A stretch of DNA of 6,690 nucleotides from an uncultured Eubacteriales bacterium (GCA_900544945.1 UQXG01000124.1:1-6690); one strand, 5' to 3'. Shown: positions 1-5,651, numbered from the stretch's first letter. Numbers and translations are program-made. Notes: generated from the letters alone by a model not told the origin.

Positions 1-85
1 CCTGAGAACAAAATCTCTCGCTACCAGCTCTTGCCGATTTATTCAGAGCTTCCCAAAATAAAACAACGAATTTCGTAAGTAGCGG

Positions 86-114
86 TTGACAAAGCGAAAA
101 AGCTTTCGTACAAT
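86..114 (+). promoter_or_regulatory. Sigma-A promoter of the riboswitch/DUF1576 transcript
   Basis: A perfect -35 box TTGACA (86-91) is followed after exactly 17 bp by a -10 box TACAAT (109-114), five of six to consensus. The predicted transcription start is near 120-122, just before the first pairing strand of the riboswitch aptamer (126). CGAA/TTCG inverted repeats lie directly upstream (66-76) and within the spacer (95-108). They could be an operator or chance. Confidence 0.85.
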
Positions 115-124
115 AAAAACACGA

Positions 125-230
125 CCCCGCATGACTGACGGATTTCGTGGCTGACCACGGTGGAGTGCGGGTGTAAATATGCCGACCGTCTGGGCAATTC
201 AGTTTGGGGCTGGATTGCCCTATTTCTTAC
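125..230 (+). promoter_or_regulatory. ZTP (pfl-motif) riboswitch
   Basis: The leader matches the ZTP/ZMP aptamer. P1 is CCCGCA (126-131) paired with TGCGGG (166-171). The conserved TGACTGACG element (132-140; family form TGACTGGCG) follows. P2 is CGTGG (146-150) with CCACG (155-159) around a CTGA loop, and then comes GGTGGAGTG (159-167; family form GGGGAG). After a short linker comes the hallmark CCGTCTGGGCA (186-196; family form CCGCCTGGGCA). The long-range pseudoknot is intact: GACGG (137-141) is fully complementary to CCGTC (186-190), with G-to-A and C-to-T changes on opposite strands relative to the consensus, which is compensatory. In this family ligand binding signals low 10-formyl-tetrahydrofolate and normally turns expression on. 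The aptamer is followed by a terminator and then the DUF1576 gene. The assignment is from remembered consensus, with no covariance-model score. Confidence 0.9.
192..228 (+). terminator. Intrinsic terminator of the ZTP riboswitch (expression platform)
   Basis: An 11-bp stem pairs 192-202 (GGGCAATTCAG) with 210-220 (CTGGATTGCCC; one G-U pair) around a 7-nt loop and is followed by the T-rich run TATTTCTT (221-228). The left arm begins inside the conserved TGGGCA of the aptamer (191-196). Folding of the terminator and of the ligand-bound aptamer should therefore be mutually exclusive, as expected of a transcriptional ON switch. The DUF1576 ribosome site starts only 3 nt later. Confidence 0.8.
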
Positions 231-243
231 GGAGGTGTCTGGA

Positions 244-1581
244 ATGAAAAAAATCAATTCTATGCGAGAGGGCGACTTTCTGAAGCTGTTTTTCGGCTGT
301 TTCGCCACGTTTTTCCTGGTTGCGGCATTTTTTATGCCGGATAGGGGAAGTATGATCCCCGGCCTGTGGCAGATTCTCAGTCAGCCCAGCAAGCTGTCTA
401 CCAACTATTTCGCCGTAGGCGGCTATAGTGCCACCTTCCTGAATATGGCTCTGGTGGGCTATCTGTGCCTGCTGCTGTACATTGTCTTTGGCGGCACGCC
501 CAACAACGTGTCCAACCTGGCCTTTATTCTGACTCTGGGCTTCGCCTCCTGGGGCATCAACATTCTGAACGTCTGGCCCACCTTCTTCGGCGTGATGATC
601 TACTGCCTGGTGCGCCGGGAGAAGTTCGGCCCCAACGTCAACGCCATGCTCTTCTCCACGGGCATTGCCCCGCTGATCACCGACCTGATGATCCGCTATC
701 CCAATGCGGATGCGGTGGGCTTCAACCTGGAGGGAATTCTGATCGCTCTGGTGGTGGGCTTCTGCATCGGCTTCTTCCTGCCCGCAGGGCTTGCCCATTC
801 GCCTAAGGTGCACAAGGGCTTTGATCTGTACTCTGCCGCTCTGCCGGTGGGCATGATGGCGTTTTTCCTGAATGCTACCCTGCACAATACTCTGGGCGTT
901 CAGCTCCCCGCCGGGGCGGACGCGGCGCTGCTGAAAATCGCCTCCCGGGCTACGGTGAATACCTTCTGCCTGATTCTCTTCGGCGCCTGTGTGCTCTGCG
1001 CCTTCGCCATGGGCTGCCGCCCCAAGGACTACTGGCGTCTGATGACGAACCCGGAGTATGTGAACAACTTCTCCGGCACCTACGGCAATGCCGTATTTCT
1101 GATGAACGTGGGCGTGTTCGGCCTGTTTATCCTGGGCTACTATAATCTGATCGGCGCTACCTTCAACGGCGTGACCTTCGGTATTATTTTCTGTATGCTC
1201 TCTACCTGCAATTCCGGCTCCCATCCGGGGAACGTGCTGCCCATTATGCTGGGCTACGCCGTGGCCTCCTGGGTCTGCGGTTTGCTGTCTGCCTTGTTGG
1301 GCGGTACTTTCAGCTATGTGATCAACGCCCAGGCCATCTGCGTGGGCCTGTGCTACGCCAACGGTCTGAGCCCGGTGACGGACAAGTACGGCTGGCAGTG
1401 GGGCTTCGTGGCGGCAATGATGCACTATCTGCTGGTAACTTCTGTGCCCTCCCTCCACGGCGGCTACTGCCTGTATAACGGCGGCTTCACCGCGGCGCTG
1501 GTGTGTATCATCCTGGTTCCCAATTTGGAGCGGCATGTGAAGGACAGACAGTCCCGGAAAGCACTGAAAGTAAGTAAATAA
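244..1581 (+). CDS. DUF1576-type polytopic membrane protein (putative transporter)
   Basis: This is a 445-residue integral membrane protein with about 10-12 hydrophobic segments (roughly 13-31, 62-82, 92-124, 163-182, 194-212, 240-256, 283-301, 308-320, 331-356, 361-375, 385-401, 412-426) and a short basic tail. I recognise it as DUF1576 from motifs such as NAMLFSTGIAPL (133-144), CNSGSHPGNVLPIMLGY (322-338) and HGGYCLYNGGF (405-415). The function is unknown; multiple helices and an apparent internal repeat suggest a transporter. ATG 244 is chosen because GGAGGTG (231-237) precedes it. The in-frame GTG at 160 lies inside the riboswitch aptamer and would add an N-terminus encoded by the terminator. 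Transcription comes from the promoter at 86-114 through the ZTP riboswitch, so expression should rise when ZMP/ZTP accumulates. A purine- or one-carbon-related substrate is an inference from that control. No partner gene lies in the same transcript. Confidence 0.82.
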   Translation: MKKINSMREGDFLKLFFGCFATFFLVAAFFMPDRGSMIPGLWQILSQPSKLSTNYFAVGGYSATFLNMALVGYLCLLLYIVFGGTPNNVSNLAFILTLGFASWGINILNVWPTFFGVMIYCLVRREKFGPNVNAMLFSTGIAPLITDLMIRYPNADAVGFNLEGILIALVVGFCIGFFLPAGLAHSPKVHKGFDLYSAALPVGMMAFFLNATLHNTLGVQLPAGADAALLKIASRATVNTFCLILFGACVLCAFAMGCRPKDYWRLMTNPEYVNNFSGTYGNAVFLMNVGVFGLFILGYYNLIGATFNGVTFGIIFCMLSTCNSGSHPGNVLPIMLGYAVASWVCGLLSALLGGTFSYVINAQAICVGLCYANGLSPVTDKYGWQWGFVAAMMHYLLVTSVPSLHGGYCLYNGGFTAALVCIILVPNLERHVKDRQSRKALKVSK

Positions 1582-1587
1582 TCGTTG

Positions 1588-1612
1588 GGGCGCAGTGCTA
1601 TGCACCGCGCCC
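1588..1612. repeat. GC-rich hairpin after the DUF1576 gene
   Basis: GGGCGC (1588-1593) and GTGC (1595-1598) pair with GCAC (1602-1605) and GCGCCC (1607-1612) around the loop TAT, with one A/C mismatch. It starts 6 nt after the stop codon. There is no T-run on either side, so on its own it is a poor intrinsic terminator. It may protect the 3' end or belong to a repeat, because it is followed by TGAGACTGTCAAA (1613-1625), a near copy of the sequence after the hairpin at 6604-6637. Confidence 0.6.
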
Positions 1613-1640
1613 TGAGACTGTCAAAATAAGAGAGTTCTGA

Positions 1641-1708
1641 TCCCCTCAGTCTCGTGCTTGCGGGGGACGCACGAGACAGCTCCCCTTGATCAGCAAGGGG
1701 AGCCTTTT
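1641..1708 (-). repeat. Dispersed double-hairpin palindromic repeat
   Basis: Read on the minus strand, the element has a hairpin GCTCCCCTTG/CAAGGGGAGC (1679-1703), then TGTC, a second hairpin with arms GTCTCGTGC/GCACGAGAC (1649-1677), and ends in GACTGAGGGGA (1641-1651). The layout (GGCTCCCC hairpin, GGGGAGCTGTC, variable hairpin, GACTGAGGGG) matches a non-coding repeat I recall as scattered between genes of many Clostridia. Only one copy is in this window, so repetitiveness is recalled knowledge and not seen here. It sits at the 3' ends of two convergent genes and begins about 11 nt beyond the stop codon of the tail-fibre-like gene. Confidence 0.6.
1679..1708 (+). terminator. Intrinsic terminator, plus strand, after the DUF1576 gene
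   Basis: A perfect 10-bp stem GCTCCCCTTG (1679-1688) with CAAGGGGAGC (1694-1703), loop ATCAG, is followed by CTTTT (1704-1708). The polarity fits termination of the plus-strand DUF1576 transcript. It is the outer hairpin of the dispersed repeat. On the minus strand the same hairpin is not followed by a T-run, so termination of the opposing gene is less clear. Confidence 0.7.
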
Positions 1709-1719
1709 GCTGCCCGGAT

Positions 1720-2916
1720 TTACCGATAAATCTCTGCGGTGACGGAAATGGCCGCAGTGGGCTTTTCCTCCAGGCAGGTGAAAACCAGCCCGGTATCCGT
1801 GCGCTTGGCAAAGCTCACGTTCCCCGCCGCTTCCCGGATGGCCAGATTTCCGTTCTGGTCGGTGCCGTAAACCGGATAGGCCATCAGACGCTGACCGGTC
1901 TCCAGTCCGGAAATGGTGACCGCCTGGGTGTAAGGAGCGGCGCTGCCCTGCCAGCCGGTGGGAGACAGCAGGAAGGAGACGATTCTGGTTTTGGCAAAGT
2001 CCTCGGTGTAGGTTTTGGCTCCCGACAGGGCGGCAGCGGCCTGCTTTTCCGTGAAGGCCCGGGTGGCGGCATCCTGAGCCGCCTCCGGGTCGGACAGACC
2101 GGTGATTTTGCCGCCGTTCATCTGAATGTCCCCCTGAACGGCGCCTCCGACACAGGCCAGCGCGCCTACGTCCGCCGCTGTCAGAGGAACGTTCCCCTGA
2201 TCGTCCGCGGCTACCCCGCAGACGCTGGACACGGCCCCCAGCCCATCGGCACCATTCCGGCTGACGCTGTAGGTGATGACATCTCCGGAATCGTAGTGGG
2301 CGACGGTACGGCTCCAGACGTAGGTTTTCGGCGCGGGCTTCGGTACCTGAGACAGCCAGGCACCCGTGGGCACCGTCCGGTAATCCGGACTGACCTGGAA
2401 GGCAACCTCCTGCCCCAGAAGCTTGGGCGCCGGGCCGGTTTCGCCGGTAAAGCGGCCGCTTTCCTTGGCCTGGGTCAGATATTCCTCCAGTTTCTCTTCC
2501 AGCCACTTCAGCCGATCCTGAGCCTCCTCGTCCGGAGCCTGGGCTGCCGGGTTTACCTGAACCAGCAGCCGGAAGGGAAAGGTGGTCAGCCGGTTCTGGG
2601 CCGCGTCCCGGAATACGAGACAGGCCAGAACCGTGCCCGGCGTGCTGAGCATCTGGGGCGGCAGCAGAACCGATGCCACATTGCCCTCCAGGGTCACGGC
2701 GTCGGTGCCGTCGGGCATCCGGTCATAGAGACCCCGGGTTCGGTCGGGCTTTTCATAGCCCACCGCCGGGGTGACTCCTTCCGGGGGCTGCCAGCTCTCC
2801 CCGCCGGAAAGCAGGGTGACAAGCAGTCGGCGGGTGAGCCCGTCGTGCTGCATGACGGGTACCGCCGTACCCTCCGGGATTTGCAGATCTGCCTGAATTT
2901 GGGTTTGTACTTCCAT
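1720..2916 (-). CDS. Phage baseplate/tail-fibre-like protein, isolated
   Basis: This is a 398-residue protein. Residues 1 to about 122 form a beta-rich domain resembling the N-terminal domain of phage baseplate upper proteins (BppU), which attaches to the baseplate. Residues 129-152 are a charged heptad-like helix, probably a trimeric coiled coil. Residues 155-235 and 236-275 resemble tail-fibre shafts, with NVPLTAADVGAL (242-253) and GDIQMNGGKITGL (262-274). The C-terminal part (310-398) would be the tip, possibly receptor- or glycan-binding. ATG 2916 is supported by AGGAGGTA (2921-2928) 4 nt upstream. The frame is intact. There are no capsid, portal, tape-measure, holin or integrase genes beside it; the neighbours are host-like and face away. 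It could be a prophage remnant, part of a dispersed or domesticated particle, or a host surface protein built from phage modules. The fold calls come from sequence feel, without a profile search. No convincing promoter was found: TTAAAA-17-TATATT would start transcription within the ribosome site. Confidence 0.7.
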   Translation of the reverse strand: MEVQTQIQADLQIPEGTAVPVMQHDGLTRRLLVTLLSGGESWQPPEGVTPAVGYEKPDRTRGLYDRMPDGTDAVTLEGNVASVLLPPQMLSTPGTVLACLVFRDAAQNRLTTFPFRLLVQVNPAAQAPDEEAQDRLKWLEEKLEEYLTQAKESGRFTGETGPAPKLLGQEVAFQVSPDYRTVPTGAWLSQVPKPAPKTYVWSRTVAHYDSGDVITYSVSRNGADGLGAVSSVCGVAADDQGNVPLTAADVGALACVGGAVQGDIQMNGGKITGLSDPEAAQDAATRAFTEKQAAAALSGAKTYTEDFAKTRIVSFLLSPTGWQGSAAPYTQAVTISGLETGQRLMAYPVYGTDQNGNLAIREAAGNVSFAKRTDTGLVFTCLEEKPTAAISVTAEIYR

Positions 2917-3006
2917 AAATTACCTCCTGAAAATATAGATTCGGACAGCTATCATTTTAACGGAGGTTCCTGGGGCTGTCGTGAAAAAAATAGAGGGAGG
3001 AAACCG

Positions 3007-3035
3007 TTGACGTTCTCCCCGGGGGCTGATATAAT
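3007..3035 (+). promoter_or_regulatory. Sigma-A promoter with extended -10, C39-like/SleB gene
   Basis: TTGACG (3007-3012) and a perfect TATAAT (3030-3035) are separated by 17 bp. TGA directly before the -10 box gives an extended -10 (TGATATAAT). The predicted start is near 3042, giving a leader of about 90 nt before the GTG start codon at 3133. Confidence 0.85.
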
Positions 3036-3054
3036 TCCCTCATACTGAGGAAGT

Positions 3055-3109
3055 CGCCGCTTCCCGGACGGAAGCGGCGCGGGTGCCTTGCCGGAATGCC
3101 GGAAAAGGC
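3055..3109 (+). promoter_or_regulatory. Hairpin-rich 5' leader of the C39-like/SleB gene
   Basis: Two potential hairpins fill the leader. The first is a perfect 10-bp GC-rich stem CGCCGCTTCC (3055-3064) with GGAAGCGGCG (3070-3079). The second is weaker: GCCTT (3085-3089) with AAGGC (3105-3109), enclosing CCGG/CCGG (3091-3094/3099-3102). Neither has a T-run, so they are not terminators. They may stabilise the mRNA 5' end. I do not recognise a known riboswitch class. Confidence 0.5.
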
Positions 3110-3132
3110 CGGGACAGACAAAGGAGACCATT

Positions 3133-4470
3133 GTGAAAAGAAAGACAAAAATTCTGGTTCTGCTGGAGGCGGGGCTGGCACTGTGCCTGGTCACCGGCGT
3201 TTTTTTGAAGATATTCCTGGGAGCGCTGCCTCCGGAGCCGCAGCTGCGCGGCCCCGGAGAGACGGTGTATTATGCGGCTCTGGACACCCAGCCGGAAACG
3301 GAGCCGACGGTCACTTTGCCGCCGGAAACCACGGCGGAGCCGGAGACCACCGCCGCACCGGAAACTACGGCCGCTCCCACGGAGACTTCCGAAGAGACCG
3401 CCCCCGCGACGACCGCGGAAACCACAGCGGCCGCGATTCAGGAGACGAAGCCCCAGGAGACAGAAAAGCCCCTGCCTCAGACCGCCTCGGAGACCACCGG
3501 GGAGACGGTTCCCCAGACCACCGAGCCGGAACTGGTGATTCCCACCAAGGATCGGAAACAGTACGACAAGGTTCCTAATTATTATGAGACGGACTATCCG
3601 GATATCCGCTTCGGCCAGGGCAGTTTTGCCGACTACGGCAGCGGCGTGACCAGCATGGCCATGGTGGCCAGCTACCTGACGGGCTACGATTACCGTCCGG
3701 ACACGCTGGCACATTGGTTTTCCAGCTACACCGGCAACCAGATTCAGCTGCTGGAATATATGTCCGACACCTTGCAGCTGCCCTGGAAGCGGGCACTGAA
3801 CGTCCGGGTGGCTCTGGAGGCGCTCAAGGAGGGCAAGATCGTCATCGCCATGGTCAATTCCAAGTCCGGCTTCACAACTGGCCAGCACTTCCTTGTCCTC
3901 ACCGGCATCAATGACGCGGGCCTTGTCACGGTCAACGACCCCAATAAGAATAACTACGAAAAATGGAACCTGAAAGGGGGCTTTACGGACGGCTTCCGGG
4001 AGGGAATCCTCATCGGCGGTTACAGCGGCTCCTGGATCTACGATCCGGCCAAGATTCCCGACGATCCCTTCCTTTACATCGACCCCAGCAGCGAAGAGGT
4101 GGAATGCCGGTATCCCGATCTGAGCCTGAGCGATCAGGACGTAGAGCTGATTGCCAAGCTGGTGTACGCCGAGGCCGATGGGGAGCCCTTCGAGGGTCAG
4201 CAGGCTGTGGCGGAGGTGATCCTCAACCGGATGGCGGCCTCCAACTTCCCCAGCACGGTGTCCGGGGTCATCCATGCTCCGGATCAGTTCCGGGCGGCCA
4301 GCCAGCTCTACCGGGCCAAGCCCACCCACGTCCAGTATGAGGCGGTGCGCCGGGCCTGGAAGGGGCCTTATGTTCTGGACAAGGATGTGGTATTCTTCTC
4401 CGCGGGTGCGGTGAACGGGGATGTCTGGGGCACCATCGGAAATCACACCTTCTGCCGACAGTATTCCTGA
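3133..4470 (+). CDS. Membrane-anchored wall hydrolase: C39-like (Cys to Ser) plus SleB domain
   Basis: This is a 445-residue envelope protein starting at GTG 3133, which follows AAAGGAG (3120-3126) by 6 nt; the in-frame TTG at 3088 has no ribosome site and lies in a leader hairpin. Residues 2-6 are basic and about 6-29 form a signal anchor, putting the rest outside the cell. Residues 51-135 are a low-complexity Thr/Glu/Pro/Ala stalk with ETTA-type repeats. Residues about 140-305 resemble the Peptidase_C39_2 papain fold: YGSGVTSMAMVASYLTG (168-184), GQHFLVLTG (250-258) and VNDPN (267-271). The usual GCGPTS nucleophile motif here reads GSGVTS, so the expected Cys is Ser170 (codon AGC, 3640-3642), while His252 and Asp269 remain. 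Residues about 332-443 are a SleB-type Hydrolase_2 domain with VYAEADGE (344-351; likely catalytic Glu347), VILNRM (362-367), DQF (384-386) and IGNHTF (435-440). Wall glycan cleavage is therefore likely, with the C39-like domain perhaps binding peptide. A spore role is not shown. Confidence 0.82.
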   Translation: MKRKTKILVLLEAGLALCLVTGVFLKIFLGALPPEPQLRGPGETVYYAALDTQPETEPTVTLPPETTAEPETTAAPETTAAPTETSEETAPATTAETTAAAIQETKPQETEKPLPQTASETTGETVPQTTEPELVIPTKDRKQYDKVPNYYETDYPDIRFGQGSFADYGSGVTSMAMVASYLTGYDYRPDTLAHWFSSYTGNQIQLLEYMSDTLQLPWKRALNVRVALEALKEGKIVIAMVNSKSGFTTGQHFLVLTGINDAGLVTVNDPNKNNYEKWNLKGGFTDGFREGILIGGYSGSWIYDPAKIPDDPFLYIDPSSEEVECRYPDLSLSDQDVELIAKLVYAEADGEPFEGQQAVAEVILNRMAASNFPSTVSGVIHAPDQFRAASQLYRAKPTHVQYEAVRRAWKGPYVLDKDVVFFSAGAVNGDVWGTIGNHTFCRQYS

Positions 4471-4490
4471 GGGAGGAAGGCGGAAATTGG

Positions 4491-4522
4491 GGCCCGATCG
4501 GAAAATCGCCATCGGCCGTTTC
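4491..4522 (+). terminator. Possible weak terminator after the wall-hydrolase gene
   Basis: GGCC (4491-4494) and GAT (4496-4498) can pair with ATC (4511-4513) and GGCC (4514-4517), with a bulged C at 4495. GTTTC follows, which is only weakly T-rich. It lies 20 nt after the stop codon and before the next promoter, a sensible place for a terminator, but the loop is 12 nt and the T-run is short. Confidence 0.35.
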
Positions 4523-4551
4523 AAAAAAGAATCCAAATCCCAAGGAATTGT

Positions 4552-4580
4552 TTGCGGAATTGGCAAAAGAGTGATATAAT
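4552..4580 (+). promoter_or_regulatory. Promoter of the transketolase operon, extended -10
   Basis: A perfect TATAAT (4575-4580) preceded by TGA (4572-4574) forms an extended -10. At 17 bp upstream, TTGCGG (4552-4557) is a partial -35, three of six to consensus. The extended -10 compensates for a weak -35. The predicted start is near 4587, leaving a leader of about 215 nt before the first subunit. Confidence 0.75.
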
Positions 4581-4586
4581 GTAGAC

Positions 4587-4790
4587 GGATTTCCGGGAAT
4601 ATGTTAATATCACAAGTTTTCCTCCGTAATATCGCCGCAAAAGCGCGGCCAGGGGGGAAGCGATTGCGTTTTCCCGGCATCCAGCCGGGCATTGTCTCCG
4701 GTTTCCGGGACTGCCTGAAGAGCGGAAAGAACGCTCTGCCGTTTCTCCTGAGGAGAAATGCCGGAGCTTTCCAAAAAAGAATATAAAATG
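4587..4790 (+). promoter_or_regulatory. Long structured 5' leader of the transketolase operon, unidentified
   Basis: The 334-nt gap between the wall-hydrolase and transketolase genes holds the weak terminator, the promoter and this leader. Possible helices are GCCGC/GCGGC (4634-4638/4645-4649), CCCGGC/GCCGGG (4673-4678/4684-4689), and a three-way junction made of CTCCGG/CCGGAG (4696-4701/4761-4766) enclosing AGAGCG/CGCTCT (4719-4724/4732-4737) and TTTCTCC/GGAGAAA (4742-4748/4752-4758). TTTCCGGGA occurs twice (4590-4598, 4702-4710). The junction ends about 25 nt before the ribosome site. I see no T-box, TPP or other known riboswitch signature and no clear terminator. An open frame at 4601-4786 (61 codons) lacks a ribosome site and is probably not translated. 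Confidence 0.5.
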
Positions 4791-4804
4791 AGGAAGTGAT
4801 TGCG

Positions 4805-5650
4805 TTGACCCCCAATGAAAAGAAGCAATTGCGGATGACTGCCTGCAAGGTGCGCATGGGTATCATCGAAGCGACCCATGGTGCCAAATCTGGCCATCCC
4901 GGCGGCAGCCTGTCCGCGGCAGATATGTTCACCTATCTGTATTTCAAGGAAATGAACGTAGATCCCAAGAATCCCAAATGGGAGGGTCGGGATCGTTTCG
5001 TGCTGAGCAAGGGCCATACCGCCCCGGGTCTGTACTCCGCCCTGGCACTGCGGGGCTTTTTCCCGGTGGAGGATCTGCCCACCCTGCGGCACATTGACTC
5101 CTATCTCCAGGGTCACCCCAACATGAACACCGTCCCCGGTGTGGATATGTCCACCGGCTCTCTGGGTCAGGGCATTTCCTGCGCCGCCGGTATGGCACTG
5201 GGCTTCAAGCATCAGGGTATGCCCAACCGGGTCTACACCCTGCTGGGCGACGGCGAGATTCAGGAGGGTCAGGTCTGGGAGGCCTGTATGCTTTCCGCTC
5301 ACTACAAGCTGGATAATCTGTGCGTCATCGTGGACAACAACGGCCTGCAAATCGACGGCAATGTTGCCGACGTGATGAGCCCCTATCCCATCGTGGACAA
5401 GCTGGAGGCCTTCGGCTTCAAAGTGGTAGCCATTGACGGTCATGACTTCGATCAGATCGAGGCCGCTCTGAATACCGCCCGGCAGACCAAGGGACAGCCC
5501 ACCGCCATCGTCATGAAGACGGTGAAGGGCAAGGACGTTTCCTTCATGGAGAATCAGGCGGGCTGGCACGGCAAGGCACCGAATGATGCCGAGTACGAGC
5601 AGGCCATGAGCGAGCTGAAGGCGATCCTGGCAGAACTGGAGGGCAAGTAA
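4805..5650 (+). CDS. Transketolase, N-terminal (TPP-binding) subunit
   Basis: This is a 281-residue first half of a split transketolase (EC 2.2.1.1). The enzyme moves two-carbon ketol units between sugar phosphates in the cytoplasmic non-oxidative pentose phosphate pathway, using thiamine diphosphate and a divalent cation. Visible motifs are SGHPGGSLSAAD (29-40), LSKGHTAPGLY (68-78), TGSLGQG (117-123), the diphosphate/metal site GDGEIQEGQVWEA (148-160) ending in DNN (177-179), and WHGKAPN (254-260). The length is normal for the split form. TTG 4805 is chosen as start because AGGAAGTGA (4791-4799), one mismatch from the ideal ribosome site, ends 5 nt before it; the alternative GTG at 4796 lies inside that site. 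The second subunit starts 1 nt after its stop codon, so the two are surely co-transcribed and probably made in equal amounts. A related 1-deoxyxylulose-5-phosphate synthase is excluded by the separate subunits and motif set. Confidence 0.95.
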   Translation: MTPNEKKQLRMTACKVRMGIIEATHGAKSGHPGGSLSAADMFTYLYFKEMNVDPKNPKWEGRDRFVLSKGHTAPGLYSALALRGFFPVEDLPTLRHIDSYLQGHPNMNTVPGVDMSTGSLGQGISCAAGMALGFKHQGMPNRVYTLLGDGEIQEGQVWEACMLSAHYKLDNLCVIVDNNGLQIDGNVADVMSPYPIVDKLEAFGFKVVAIDGHDFDQIEAALNTARQTKGQPTAIVMKTVKGKDVSFMENQAGWHGKAPNDAEYEQAMSELKAILAELEGK

Positions 5651-5651
5651 T

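Noticed and set aside
160..243. Upstream GTG extension (28 residues) of the DUF1576 protein
   Set aside because: It begins inside aptamer helix P2 and runs through the pseudoknot strand and terminator; ATG 244 has its own GGAGGTG ribosome site.
220..1605. 461-codon open frame on the minus strand opposite the DUF1576 gene
   Set aside because: Its translation is rich in His, Gln, Gly and Ala with no family resemblance, typical of the mirror of a GC-biased gene; the plus-strand product has coherent membrane helices and a ribosome site.
2932..2960. Minus-strand promoter TTAAAA-17-TATATT for the tail-fibre-like gene
   Set aside because: The start of transcription would fall within the AGGAGG ribosome site, leaving no usable leader.
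4522..4782. CAAAAAAGAAT at 4522-4532 and 4772-4782 as target-site or element borders
   Set aside because: The repeat is A-rich and low in information, and no transposase or terminal inverted repeats lie between the copies; chance is likely.
4601..4786. 61-codon open frame in the transketolase leader as a regulatory leader peptide
   Set aside because: No ribosome site before ATG 4601, no attenuator-like run of one amino acid, and the span is explained by RNA hairpins. Not excluded, but unsupported.
3040..4932. 630-codon minus-strand open frame across the wall-hydrolase gene and transketolase leader
   Set aside because: It crosses a promoter and two gene boundaries and gives Arg/Gly-rich low-complexity sequence opposite the Thr/Glu stalk; it is a shadow of the real gene.
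4610..5569. 319-codon minus-strand frame opposite the transketolase N-terminal subunit, and a similar 337-codon frame at 5544-6557
   Set aside because: Both mirror strongly conserved transketolase reading frames and have unnatural composition.
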